Assembly (NCBI GenBank): GCA_933822405.4
Contig: CAKOGP040000002.1
Location: forward strand, 419,851-483,850
Length of the DNA stretch: 64,000 nt
Direction of reading: 5' to 3'
Source of the DNA: Cylindrotheca closterium
Lineage: Eukaryota; Bacillariophyta; Bacillariophyceae; Bacillariales; Bacillariaceae
The number at the start of each line of letters is the position of its first letter. Within the stretch, counting starts at the first letter, position 1. The position numbers and the translations under genes were made by a program. The notes under the pieces were generated by a model. The model was not told the origin of the DNA. It made no database searches and saw only the letters and a program-made list of their open reading frames with translations. This document shows positions 51,915 to 61,182 of this stretch, one piece after another.

Positions 51915-53025
51915 GAGTAAAAGGGACGAACAACAATGAAAGTGACTTTCTGTTTTCATTTGGAAAGTGTCTCCTTTCAGTTCTCTTCATGTGACGGTAC
52001 TACTCTCTCTACGCTATGAATGCCGTAGTGTCCGTGATGATGACTTCGATTTCACGTCATTCATATAGACTGCAACCATGTCATCGATGGCTGCACGGAG
52101 AAAGAACCAGTCTCTGAAACAGAAACACCTGGACTTGTTTCAAATTATGGTCGTCGATACCTCTTGGGTACAAGTAGAATACAGCAAGTGATGACGATGC
52201 ATCTAAAAAAGAGTGGATGAGATTGGTACCAGTCGTTGCACTATCCTTCATTCAGCTTGGCTTCGTCCTTATTTGCGTTGGCAACTGAAAACAGATCCTG
52301 CACGCATACAGTGCTCTGCTGTGAACACAAATGTTCGACCGTGGTTGCTGACCGAACATTTCACACTCAAATCATTATTTAGCGACACTTGTTCAACAGT
52401 GGTTTTCCTACCGAACATACTATGTAGACGATGCTTCGACGGCTTTTCCTTCTGGAAAAAATCAATTCCAATAGAACATCATGATAACACGGTCCTTCCA
52501 AGACATAAGCATCCTTTACTTTACTTGAGGAAGCCGTATCATTCAAGAAGATATTTCAAGAAGCTTGCGATGTTTGATCGTGACGTCACGAAGGTACAGT
52601 AACGTCGTTTTGACATTAGCGTCCACACAAAAGATACGTTCCGTTCTCGGAATGTTGAGAAGCTATGACAAAAGCTCTGACATACTCTCACGCGCTTCTA
52701 CTGTATTTGTACCAGTATACAAAACGCCCCTTTGCTATTAGCGTCTACACAAAAGATACGCTCTGGGAATTTCGAGAAGCTTTGACACGCTGTGACATGC
52801 ACTGACATACTCGCACCTTCTTGTGCTTCTCTTTCCCAACACACTTGATGCATACCTGGTACGCAAAACATCGAAAATCTTGATGTTCGCGAGGTTCCCG
52901 TTCTCGACCTTCACAGTATCGGCAAATTCCAATATGTAGTCTCACAATTTTGACTCTCGCAGAAATCAAAACCACATCCAAGGAACTTGATTTCAAATTT
53001 TGTTTGATACTACAGCGTCATCACC
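51915..53025. other. Promoter region of SLC4 copy 1
   Basis: A 1.1-kb region, unique up to 52801. From 52802 it is identical to the upstream sequence of copies 2 and 3. It includes short direct repeats (52329-52357 and 52389-52416, GTGGTT...ACCGAACAT; 52620-52690 and 52740-52815, GCGTC[C/T]ACACAAAAGATACG). TGACGTCA is at 52581-52588 and a half site ACGTCA at 52054. An ORF at 52213-52602 has no recognised features. Confidence 0.6.
52581..52588. promoter_or_regulatory. CRE-type palindrome, SLC4 copy 1
   Basis: TGACGTCA, 438 bp before the ATG of copy 1. In Phaeodactylum, TGACGT-type CO2/cAMP-responsive elements, bound by a bZIP factor, repress carbonic anhydrase genes at high CO2. The same element recurs before all three copies. 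Function here is inferred. Confidence 0.6.
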
Positions 53026-54987
53026 ATGCCAGGATTCAGCTACAGACAGCCAAATGCCAGAACCAATCCCACTGAAGTGCGTGATGGTAGTGGGAGAACC
53101 ATTGACGACGACTCTTCTGCCAGCGGGAACGATGCAGTTTCCAAGACGTTTGGTCGAGGTATCGTCCAAGATTTCAAGCGTACCATTGGTACTTGGTGGT
53201 TCAAGGAAATGACCAACTTCAACACCAAGACCGTTGCTGTGTCTTTCTTCCTTTTCATTGCTGTCATTGCTCCTACCATTACATTCGGAGCCGTGTACGC
53301 CAAGGCTACCAATAACTATATTGGAGCCGTCGAGCTTCTCTTGGCCACTGCTTGGTGCGGAATCTTCTACTCTTTAGTTTCTGGACAACCAATGGTAAGT
53401 CTTGGACACTTGGACTGCATTACGATCGACACTTTCGAACCTTCTTCTAACCATGATTGCATTCTTGTTCATGGTGACTACCAACAGATGATCAACGGAG
53501 GAACTGGTCCAGTCTTGACCTTCCAAACTGTCTGCTATGACATTGCCAAGAACCTTGATGTTCCATTTTTGACTTTCAATGCATGGATCGGTATCTGGGT
53601 TTGCATCTACCAAGTCTTGGCCGCCTTCTTTGATGCCAACCGTCTCATCAAAAAGGCCACTCGCTTCACCGACGAAACCTTTGCTCTATTGATCGTGTCC
53701 ATCTTCCTCTTGGGTGCCATTGGAAACCCTTCCTCCAAGGTCGGTCTCTTCCACTACTTTGGTACTGACCATCCACACCACGAAAACATGATCGAGGAAA
53801 ACGGATCCGAGTACGACTACATGACCGTGGCTCTATTGAGTTTGATTCTCGGTTTGGGTACTGCCTTTTTTGCCATTGGACTTCGTCAGATCAAATTCTC
53901 GGCCTTTTGCTGCAACGACTACGTGCGCACTGTCATTACGGATTTCGCCATTACCATTTCGGTGGTCGTCATGACCGCCTTGAGACACACCGTTTTTGAG
54001 GATGTCCAAGTCGAAGAACTCAAGGTCCCCGACACTTTTGCCACCTCCTTCTCGTGTTGTACCGCAGACTGTACCAGCTACTGGCCTACCGAATGTCCCG
54101 ATCAAGCCGAAGCATGGGGACGTCGACCATGGGTTGTGGACTTGTTTGATCTGAATGACAAGATCTACGTCATCTTCATCGCCGCTGGACTTGGTATCCC
54201 CGCCTTCATCTTGACGTTTTTGGACAACGGAATCACTTGGCACATTGTCAACCACCCAAGCAACAGACTTTCCCACGGAGACGCCTACAACTACGACACT
54301 TGCATTTCTGCCATTATGGTGTTGGTCAACTCGTTGCTTGGTCTTCCTTGGTTGGTCGCTTCTACCGTCCCATGCATCATGCACATTACTGCCATGCAAG
54401 AGAAGAATACCAAGGGCGAAGTCAAATACATCCAAGAATCTCGCTTGACTGGTTTGTTCACCCACACCTTGGTCTTGGCCTGTATCTTTGCCCTTTCGGT
54501 GATTCGCTTGATTCCTCTGCCAGTCCTTTATGGAGTCTTTTTGTTCATGGGATTGGTTGCCTTGCCCGGTCAACAGTTCTGGCAACGTTTCTTGTTGTTC
54601 TTCCAACAGCCTACCAAGATGGACAAGAACCACTACACCAAGAACGTGCCTGTGGAACGCATCCACAAGTACACCCTGGTTCAATTTTTCTTCTTTGCCG
54701 TGGTGTGCGTCGTCCGCGAGATCAAGGCCATTTCGATTGCCTTCCCAGTCATGGTGTTGCTGTGCATTCCCGCTCGGTTGTACTTGCACCCCCGTTTGTT
54801 TTCCAAGGACGAGTTGATCTTGTTGGATGGATCGCCAGAAGAGATTGAAGACTGGTTGCTCAAGAATGACCCCGAAGAGATGGCCGCGGATAAGGCTCAA
54901 AAGTCGGCACAAGCGCAGCACGTTGCCGACAATGGCCTTGCACTTCCTGCACAATTGGATGATGAGGATGACGAACAAGAAGCTTAG
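53026..54987 (+). CDS. SLC4-family bicarbonate transporter, copy 1
   Basis: Plasma- or plastid-membrane HCO3- transporter of the SLC4 (anion exchanger/Na-bicarbonate) family, part of diatom carbon-concentrating mechanisms. The open frame is 653 codons. A 93-nt GTAAGT...CAACAG segment (53395-53487) is clearly an intron: removing it gives SGQPM-MINGGTGPVLTFQ, aligning exactly with the conserved QPxxxxGxxGP segment of TM3. Spliced protein is 622 residues. The N-terminus is short (~65 residues) with no large cytosolic domain. Family marks are TRFTDETFALLIVSIF, KVPDTFATSF, GIPAFILTFLDNGIT, NHPSNRLSHGDAYNYD, GLPWLVASTV, SRLTGLFTH and PLPVLYGVFLFMGL. The C-terminus is acidic (DDEDDEQEA). The substrate is by family. 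Confidence 0.95.
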   Translation: MPGFSYRQPNARTNPTEVRDGSGRTIDDDSSASGNDAVSKTFGRGIVQDFKRTIGTWWFKEMTNFNTKTVAVSFFLFIAVIAPTITFGAVYAKATNNYIGAVELLLATAWCGIFYSLVSGQPMVSLGHLDCITIDTFEPSSNHDCILVHGDYQQMINGGTGPVLTFQTVCYDIAKNLDVPFLTFNAWIGIWVCIYQVLAAFFDANRLIKKATRFTDETFALLIVSIFLLGAIGNPSSKVGLFHYFGTDHPHHENMIEENGSEYDYMTVALLSLILGLGTAFFAIGLRQIKFSAFCCNDYVRTVITDFAITISVVVMTALRHTVFEDVQVEELKVPDTFATSFSCCTADCTSYWPTECPDQAEAWGRRPWVVDLFDLNDKIYVIFIAAGLGIPAFILTFLDNGITWHIVNHPSNRLSHGDAYNYDTCISAIMVLVNSLLGLPWLVASTVPCIMHITAMQEKNTKGEVKYIQESRLTGLFTHTLVLACIFALSVIRLIPLPVLYGVFLFMGLVALPGQQFWQRFLLFFQQPTKMDKNHYTKNVPVERIHKYTLVQFFFFAVVCVVREIKAISIAFPVMVLLCIPARLYLHPRLFSKDELILLDGSPEEIEDWLLKNDPEEMAADKAQKSAQAQHVADNGLALPAQLDDEDDEQEA

Positions 54988-55793
54988 GCGTGGATGGTCA
55001 AACTGACACTGTCGCCTGCTGAGGAAATGATGGAAAACCTAAAAAGAATACACATATGAACATAATAACTTTAGAAAGATTGAACATACAAATCAACAAA
55101 GTCCAACAGACATCGAAAGTACTAACCTCTTGATTTCAAAGTCTTCTCATACTTCGTATTAAGCATTTCTTTTCATTCGACAGTGCCACCAGATATCACA
55201 TATAGTATAACTCGTTAGAATGCAGTAACGGTACCACCAAATATGAATGCATAAATTGATTCAACCATGTACCGACCTCTTGAGTTCAATGTTTTGAAGT
55301 TGGGGCATTCTTCGTAGCGAGCTTATTACATCCGACAGTACTACTGTATGCTGAATAATATCATTCATTCATATACATGTACTCTCATTACATCGGAATG
55401 CCGATCCATAGGTCTTCGTCGTTCAATCTGTATCTTATTCTTTTTCATAAAGATGCGCGTGACGTCACACAAGAAGGTACACGTGTACATTTCCAGTAAC
55501 GTTGGCGTTTACTCGTACACAAAAAGATACAATTCGTTCTGGGAATTTTGAGAAGCTTTTTAACCAGCTCTGACATACTCGCACCTTCTTGTGCTTCTCT
55601 TTCCCAACACACTTGATGCATACCTGGTACGCAAAACATCGAAAATCTTGATGTTCGCGAGGTTCCCGTTCTCGACCTTCACAGTATCGGCAAATTCCAA
55701 TATGTAGTCTCACAATTTTGACTCTCGCAGAAATCAAAACCACATCCAAGGAACTTGATTTCAAATTTTGTTTGATACTACAGCGTCATCACC
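54988..55793. other. SLC4 spacer 1
   Basis: An 806-bp spacer, apparently identical to 57756-58561. Holds the 3' UTR of copy 1, two related internal blocks (about 55125-55195 and 55270-55340) and the copy 2 promoter with TGACGTCA and an E-box-like palindrome. Confidence 0.7.
55460..55488. promoter_or_regulatory. CRE palindrome plus E-box palindrome, SLC4 copy 2
   Basis: TGACGTCA at 55460-55467, and a perfect 12-bp palindrome GTACACGTGTAC at 55477-55488 with a CACGTG core, 306-334 bp before the ATG of copy 2. Copy 1 keeps the first but not the second. Confidence 0.6.
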
Positions 55794-57755
55794 ATGCCAG
55801 GATTCAGCTACAGACAGCCAAATGCCAGAACCAATCCCACTGAAGTGCGTGATGGTAGTGGGAGAACCATTGACGACGACTCTTCTGCCAGCGGGAACGA
55901 TGCAGTTTCCAAGACGTTTGGTCGAGGTATCGTCCAAGATTTCAAGCGTACCATTGGTACTTGGTGGTTCAAGGAAATGACCAACTTCAACACCAAGACC
56001 GTTGCTGTGTCTTTCTTCCTTTTCATTGCTGTCATTGCTCCTACCATTACATTCGGAGCCGTGTACGCCAAGGCTACCAATAACTATATTGGAGCCGTCG
56101 AGCTTCTCTTGGCCACTGCTTGGTGCGGAATCTTCTACTCTTTAGTTTCTGGACAACCAATGGTAAGTCTTGGACACTTGGACTGCATTACGATCGACAC
56201 TTTCGAACCTTCTTCTAACCATGATTGCATTCTTGTTCATGGTGACTACCAACAGATGATCAACGGAGGAACTGGTCCAGTCTTGACCTTCCAAACTGTC
56301 TGCTATGACATTGCCAAGAACCTTGATGTTCCATTTTTGACTTTCAATGCATGGATCGGTATCTGGGTTTGCATCTACCAAGTCTTGGCCGCCTTCTTTG
56401 ATGCCAACCGTCTCATCAAAAAGGCCACTCGCTTCACCGACGAAACCTTTGCTCTATTGATCGTGTCCATCTTCCTCTTGGGTGCCATTGGAAACCCTTC
56501 CTCCAAGGTCGGTCTCTTCCACTACTTTGGTACTGACCATCCACACCACGAAAACATGATCGAGGAAAACGGATCCGAGTACGACTACATGACCGTGGCT
56601 CTATTGAGTTTGATTCTCGGTTTGGGTACTGCCTTTTTTGCCATTGGACTTCGTCAGATCAAATTCTCGGCCTTTTGCTGCAACGACTACGTGCGCACTG
56701 TCATTACGGATTTCGCCATTACCATTTCGGTGGTCGTCATGACCGCCTTGAGACACACCGTTTTTGAGGATGTCCAAGTCGAAGAACTCAAGGTCCCCGA
56801 CACTTTTGCCACCTCCTTCTCGTGTTGTACCGCAGACTGTACCAGCTACTGGCCTACCGAATGTCCCGATCAAGCCGAAGCATGGGGACGTCGACCATGG
56901 GTTGTGGACTTGTTTGATCTGAATGACAAGATCTACGTCATCTTCATCGCCGCTGGACTTGGTATCCCCGCCTTCATCTTGACGTTTTTGGACAACGGAA
57001 TCACTTGGCACATTGTCAACCACCCAAGCAACAGACTTTCCCACGGAGACGCCTACAACTACGACACTTGCATTTCTGCCATTATGGTGTTGGTCAACTC
57101 GTTGCTTGGTCTTCCTTGGTTGGTCGCTTCTACCGTCCCATGCATCATGCACATTACTGCCATGCAAGAGAAGAATACCAAGGGCGAAGTCAAATACATC
57201 CAAGAATCTCGCTTGACTGGTTTGTTCACCCACACCTTGGTCTTGGCCTGTATCTTTGCCCTTTCGGTGATTCGCTTGATTCCTCTGCCAGTCCTTTATG
57301 GAGTCTTTTTGTTCATGGGATTGGTTGCCTTGCCCGGTCAACAGTTCTGGCAACGTTTCTTGTTGTTCTTCCAACAGCCTACCAAGATGGACAAGAACCA
57401 CTACACCAAGAACGTGCCTGTGGAACGCATCCACAAGTACACCCTGGTTCAATTTTTCTTCTTTGCCGTGGTGTGCGTCGTCCGCGAGATCAAGGCCATT
57501 TCGATTGCCTTCCCAGTCATGGTGTTGCTGTGCATTCCCGCTCGGTTGTACTTGCACCCCCGTTTGTTTTCCAAGGACGAGTTGATCTTGTTGGATGGAT
57601 CGCCAGAAGAGATTGAAGACTGGTTGCTCAAGAATGACCCCGAAGAGATGGCCGCGGATAAGGCTCAAAAGTCGGCACAAGCGCAGCACGTTGCCGACAA
57701 TGGCCTTGCACTTCCTGCACAATTGGATGATGAGGATGACGAACAAGAAGCTTAG
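55794..57755 (+). CDS. SLC4-family bicarbonate transporter, copy 2
   Basis: 653-codon open frame, identical in translation to copy 1, including the in-frame intron (56163-56255). Identical alternative-frame translations show that synonymous sites match too. The spliced product is the same 622-residue transporter. It differs from copy 1 only in its distal upstream sequence, so any expression difference must come from there. Such perfect identity over 2.7 kb points to very recent duplication, ongoing conversion, or an assembly duplication. Confidence 0.93.
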   Translation: MPGFSYRQPNARTNPTEVRDGSGRTIDDDSSASGNDAVSKTFGRGIVQDFKRTIGTWWFKEMTNFNTKTVAVSFFLFIAVIAPTITFGAVYAKATNNYIGAVELLLATAWCGIFYSLVSGQPMVSLGHLDCITIDTFEPSSNHDCILVHGDYQQMINGGTGPVLTFQTVCYDIAKNLDVPFLTFNAWIGIWVCIYQVLAAFFDANRLIKKATRFTDETFALLIVSIFLLGAIGNPSSKVGLFHYFGTDHPHHENMIEENGSEYDYMTVALLSLILGLGTAFFAIGLRQIKFSAFCCNDYVRTVITDFAITISVVVMTALRHTVFEDVQVEELKVPDTFATSFSCCTADCTSYWPTECPDQAEAWGRRPWVVDLFDLNDKIYVIFIAAGLGIPAFILTFLDNGITWHIVNHPSNRLSHGDAYNYDTCISAIMVLVNSLLGLPWLVASTVPCIMHITAMQEKNTKGEVKYIQESRLTGLFTHTLVLACIFALSVIRLIPLPVLYGVFLFMGLVALPGQQFWQRFLLFFQQPTKMDKNHYTKNVPVERIHKYTLVQFFFFAVVCVVREIKAISIAFPVMVLLCIPARLYLHPRLFSKDELILLDGSPEEIEDWLLKNDPEEMAADKAQKSAQAQHVADNGLALPAQLDDEDDEQEA

Positions 57756-58561
57756 GCGTGGATGGTCAAACTGACACTGTCGCCTGCTGAGGAAATGATG
57801 GAAAACCTAAAAAGAATACACATATGAACATAATAACTTTAGAAAGATTGAACATACAAATCAACAAAGTCCAACAGACATCGAAAGTACTAACCTCTTG
57901 ATTTCAAAGTCTTCTCATACTTCGTATTAAGCATTTCTTTTCATTCGACAGTGCCACCAGATATCACATATAGTATAACTCGTTAGAATGCAGTAACGGT
58001 ACCACCAAATATGAATGCATAAATTGATTCAACCATGTACCGACCTCTTGAGTTCAATGTTTTGAAGTTGGGGCATTCTTCGTAGCGAGCTTATTACATC
58101 CGACAGTACTACTGTATGCTGAATAATATCATTCATTCATATACATGTACTCTCATTACATCGGAATGCCGATCCATAGGTCTTCGTCGTTCAATCTGTA
58201 TCTTATTCTTTTTCATAAAGATGCGCGTGACGTCACACAAGAAGGTACACGTGTACATTTCCAGTAACGTTGGCGTTTACTCGTACACAAAAAGATACAA
58301 TTCGTTCTGGGAATTTTGAGAAGCTTTTTAACCAGCTCTGACATACTCGCACCTTCTTGTGCTTCTCTTTCCCAACACACTTGATGCATACCTGGTACGC
58401 AAAACATCGAAAATCTTGATGTTCGCGAGGTTCCCGTTCTCGACCTTCACAGTATCGGCAAATTCCAATATGTAGTCTCACAATTTTGACTCTCGCAGAA
58501 ATCAAAACCACATCCAAGGAACTTGATTTCAAATTTTGTTTGATACTACAGCGTCATCACC
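57756..58561. other. SLC4 spacer 2
   Basis: Repeat of spacer 54988-55793; I saw no difference between the two. Carries the copy 3 promoter. Confidence 0.7.
58228..58256. promoter_or_regulatory. CRE palindrome plus E-box palindrome, SLC4 copy 3
   Basis: TGACGTCA at 58228-58235 and GTACACGTGTAC at 58245-58256, same spacing to the ATG as in copy 2. Confidence 0.6.
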
Positions 58562-60526
58562 ATGCCAGGATTCAGCTACAGACAGCCAAATGCCAGAACC
58601 AATCCCACTGAAGTGCGTGATGGTAGTGGGAGAACCATTGACGACGACTCTTCTGCCAGCGGGAACGATGCAGTTTCCAAGACGTTTGGTCGAGGTATCG
58701 TCCAAGATTTCAAGCGTACCATTGGTACTTGGTGGTTCAAGGAAATGACCAACTTCAACACCAAGACCGTTGCTGTGTCTTTCTTCCTTTTCATTGCTGT
58801 CATTGCTCCTACCATTACATTCGGAGCCGTGTACGCCAAGGCTACCAATAACTATATTGGAGCCGTCGAGCTTCTCTTGGCCACTGCTTGGTGCGGAATC
58901 TTCTACTCTTTAGTTTCTGGACAACCAATGGTAAGTCTTGGACACTTGGACTGCATTACGATCGACACTTTCGAACCTTCTTCTAACCATGATTGCATTC
59001 TTGTTCATGGTGACTACCAACAGATGATCAACGGAGGAACTGGTCCAGTCTTGACCTTCCAAACTGTCTGCTATGACATTGCCAAGAACCTTGATGTTCC
59101 ATTTTTGACTTTCAATGCATGGATCGGTATCTGGGTTTGCATCTACCAAGTCTTGGCCGCCTTCTTTGATGCCAACCGTCTCATCAAAAAGGCCACTCGC
59201 TTCACCGACGAAACCTTTGCTCTATTGATCGTGTCCATCTTCCTCTTGGGTGCCATTGGAAACCCTTCCTCCAAGGTCGGTCTCTTCCACTACTTTGGTA
59301 CTGACCATCCACACCACGAAAACATGATCGAGGAAAACGGATCCGAGTACGACTACATGACCGTGGCTCTATTGAGTTTGATTCTCGGTTTGGGTACTGC
59401 CTTTTTTGCCATTGGACTTCGTCAGATCAAATTCTCGGCCTTTTGCTGCAACGACTACGTGCGCACTGTCATTACGGATTTCGCCATTACCATTTCGGTG
59501 GTCGTCATGACCGCCTTGAGACACACCGTTTTTGAGGATGTCCAAGTCGAAGAACTCAAGGTCCCCGACACTTTTGCCACCTCCTTCTCGTGTTGTACCG
59601 CAGACTGTACCAGCTACTGGCCTACCGAATGTCCCGATCAAGCCGAAGCATGGGGACGTCGACCATGGGTTGTGGACTTGTTTGATCTGAATGACAAGAT
59701 CTACGTCATCTTCATCGCCGCTGGACTTGGTATCCCCGCCTTCATCTTGACGTTTTTGGACAACGGAATCACTTGGCACATTGTCAACCACCCAAGCAAC
59801 AGACTTTCCCACGGAGACGCCTACAACTACGACACTTGCATTTCTGCCATTATGGTGTTGGTCAACTCGTTGCTTGGTCTTCCTTGGTTGGTCGCTTCTA
59901 CCGTCCCATGCATCATGCACATTACTGCCATGCAAGAGAAGAATACCAAGGGCGAAGTCAAATACATCCAAGAATCTCGCTTGACTGGTTTGTTCACCCA
60001 CACCTTGGTCTTGGCCTGTATCTTTGCCCTTTCGGTGATTCGCTTGATTCCTCTGCCAGTCCTTTATGGAGTCTTTTTGTTCATGGGATTGGTTGCCTTG
60101 CCCGGTCAACAGTTCTGGCAACGTTTCTTGTTGTTCTTCCAACAGCCTACCAAGATGGACAAGAACCACTACACCAAGAACGTGCCTGTGGAACGCATCC
60201 ACAAGTACACCTTGGTTCAATTTTTCTTCTTTGCCGTGGTGTGCGTCGTCCGCGAGATCAAGGCCATTTCGATTGCCTTCCCAGTCATGGTGTTGCTGTG
60301 CATTCCCGCTCGGCTGTACTTGCACCCCCGTTTGTTTTCCGCTGACGAGTTGATCTTGTTGGATGGATCGCCGGAAGAGATTGAAGACTGGTTGCTCAAG
60401 AATGACCCCGAAGAGATGGCCGCGGATAAGGCTCAAAAGTCGGCACAAGCGCAGCACGTTGCCGACAATGGCCTTGCACTTCCTGCACAATTGGATTCCG
60501 ATGAGGATGACGAACAAGAAGCTTAG
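58562..60526 (+). CDS. SLC4-family bicarbonate transporter, copy 3
   Basis: 654-codon open frame; 623 residues after removing the intron at 58931-59023. It matches copies 1 and 2 to base 60211 (codon 550). Then several changes cluster in the last ~315 bp: two silent C/T changes, AAG to GCT (FSKDEL to FSADEL), a silent change in SPEE, and one extra Ser codon near the acidic end (LDSDEDDEQEA). The 3' UTR differs more, with an insertion of ~55 bp. All transporter motifs are intact. This copy probably keeps the older, outer end of the array. Confidence 0.95.
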   Translation: MPGFSYRQPNARTNPTEVRDGSGRTIDDDSSASGNDAVSKTFGRGIVQDFKRTIGTWWFKEMTNFNTKTVAVSFFLFIAVIAPTITFGAVYAKATNNYIGAVELLLATAWCGIFYSLVSGQPMVSLGHLDCITIDTFEPSSNHDCILVHGDYQQMINGGTGPVLTFQTVCYDIAKNLDVPFLTFNAWIGIWVCIYQVLAAFFDANRLIKKATRFTDETFALLIVSIFLLGAIGNPSSKVGLFHYFGTDHPHHENMIEENGSEYDYMTVALLSLILGLGTAFFAIGLRQIKFSAFCCNDYVRTVITDFAITISVVVMTALRHTVFEDVQVEELKVPDTFATSFSCCTADCTSYWPTECPDQAEAWGRRPWVVDLFDLNDKIYVIFIAAGLGIPAFILTFLDNGITWHIVNHPSNRLSHGDAYNYDTCISAIMVLVNSLLGLPWLVASTVPCIMHITAMQEKNTKGEVKYIQESRLTGLFTHTLVLACIFALSVIRLIPLPVLYGVFLFMGLVALPGQQFWQRFLLFFQQPTKMDKNHYTKNVPVERIHKYTLVQFFFFAVVCVVREIKAISIAFPVMVLLCIPARLYLHPRLFSADELILLDGSPEEIEDWLLKNDPEEMAADKAQKSAQAQHVADNGLALPAQLDSDEDDEQEA

Positions 60527-61182
60527 GCGTGGATGGTCAAACTGACTCTGTCCCCTGCTGAGGAAAGGTTTGAAAATGAAAAATGAATGCACAGATTCAC
60601 TTTCCTGACATTGAGGAATGTTGGAAAACCTAGAAAGAATGCACATATGAATATAATAACTTTAGAAAGATTGAAAACACAAACGAATGAATGATTGAAG
60701 TACAACATCCACAGCACGAACCCTTTTATGAATTGAAGGTCTTCTCATTGTTCGCATTGAATTTCGTTTCCTTCGGCAATGGGATGAACCCACATACATA
60801 AATGTATGAAGTCAAACATGCACCATTCTCTTGGAAAATGCTGCTGTTCGCTTACATGCTATCATCCATTCATTCGTACTCGTAGATTGGATTCTGAATG
60901 ATGAATCATTCATGATAGCATTCATCGTTTGTTTTCAATTTTAAAATTTCATTTTCAATGATGTTCCCTAATAACTTTGACCCCTTCGAGCACATAGGTT
61001 CGACTACTGCGAGCACTAGGTTTCTTCCAGCTTCCTTTCCAATCGGTGCGATCGGATTTCGAAAAATGGGCAAAATGAGCAAAACCTCATCCTGGCCTAT
61101 TGCATACTGTCATCTTTACACCATCCATCCATCCATCCATCCATCCATTCTTCTTCCAATTGAATCAAACACATAATCAACA
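60527..61182. other. Intergenic with CATT/CCAT repeats
   Basis: 3' flank of SLC4 copy 3 and promoter of PSMD13. An inverted pair of ATGAATCATTCATGAT type lies near 60897-60925, and a (CCAT)n run ends just before 61150. No ORF supported. Confidence 0.5.

Larger units (their letters stand above)
52802..60540 (+). repeat. Three-copy SLC4 tandem array, 2768-bp period
   Basis: Three direct units with starts at 53026, 55794 and 58562. Identity between copies 1 and 2 begins at 52802/55570 and runs on through the genes and spacers. Copy 3 matches copy 2 until 60212, then diverges. Unit spacing is exactly 2768 bp twice. Confidence 0.95.

Noticed and set aside
52213..52602. 129-codon plus ORF upstream of SLC4 copy 1
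   Set aside because: No domain or signal, overlaps the regulatory palindrome and is not kept in the other units.
53833..54978. 381-codon antisense ORF in each SLC4 copy (425 codons in copy 3)
   Set aside because: It mirrors the codon pattern of a strongly coding plus strand, has low-complexity His/Gln/Asp-rich content, no domain, and repeats only because the gene repeats.
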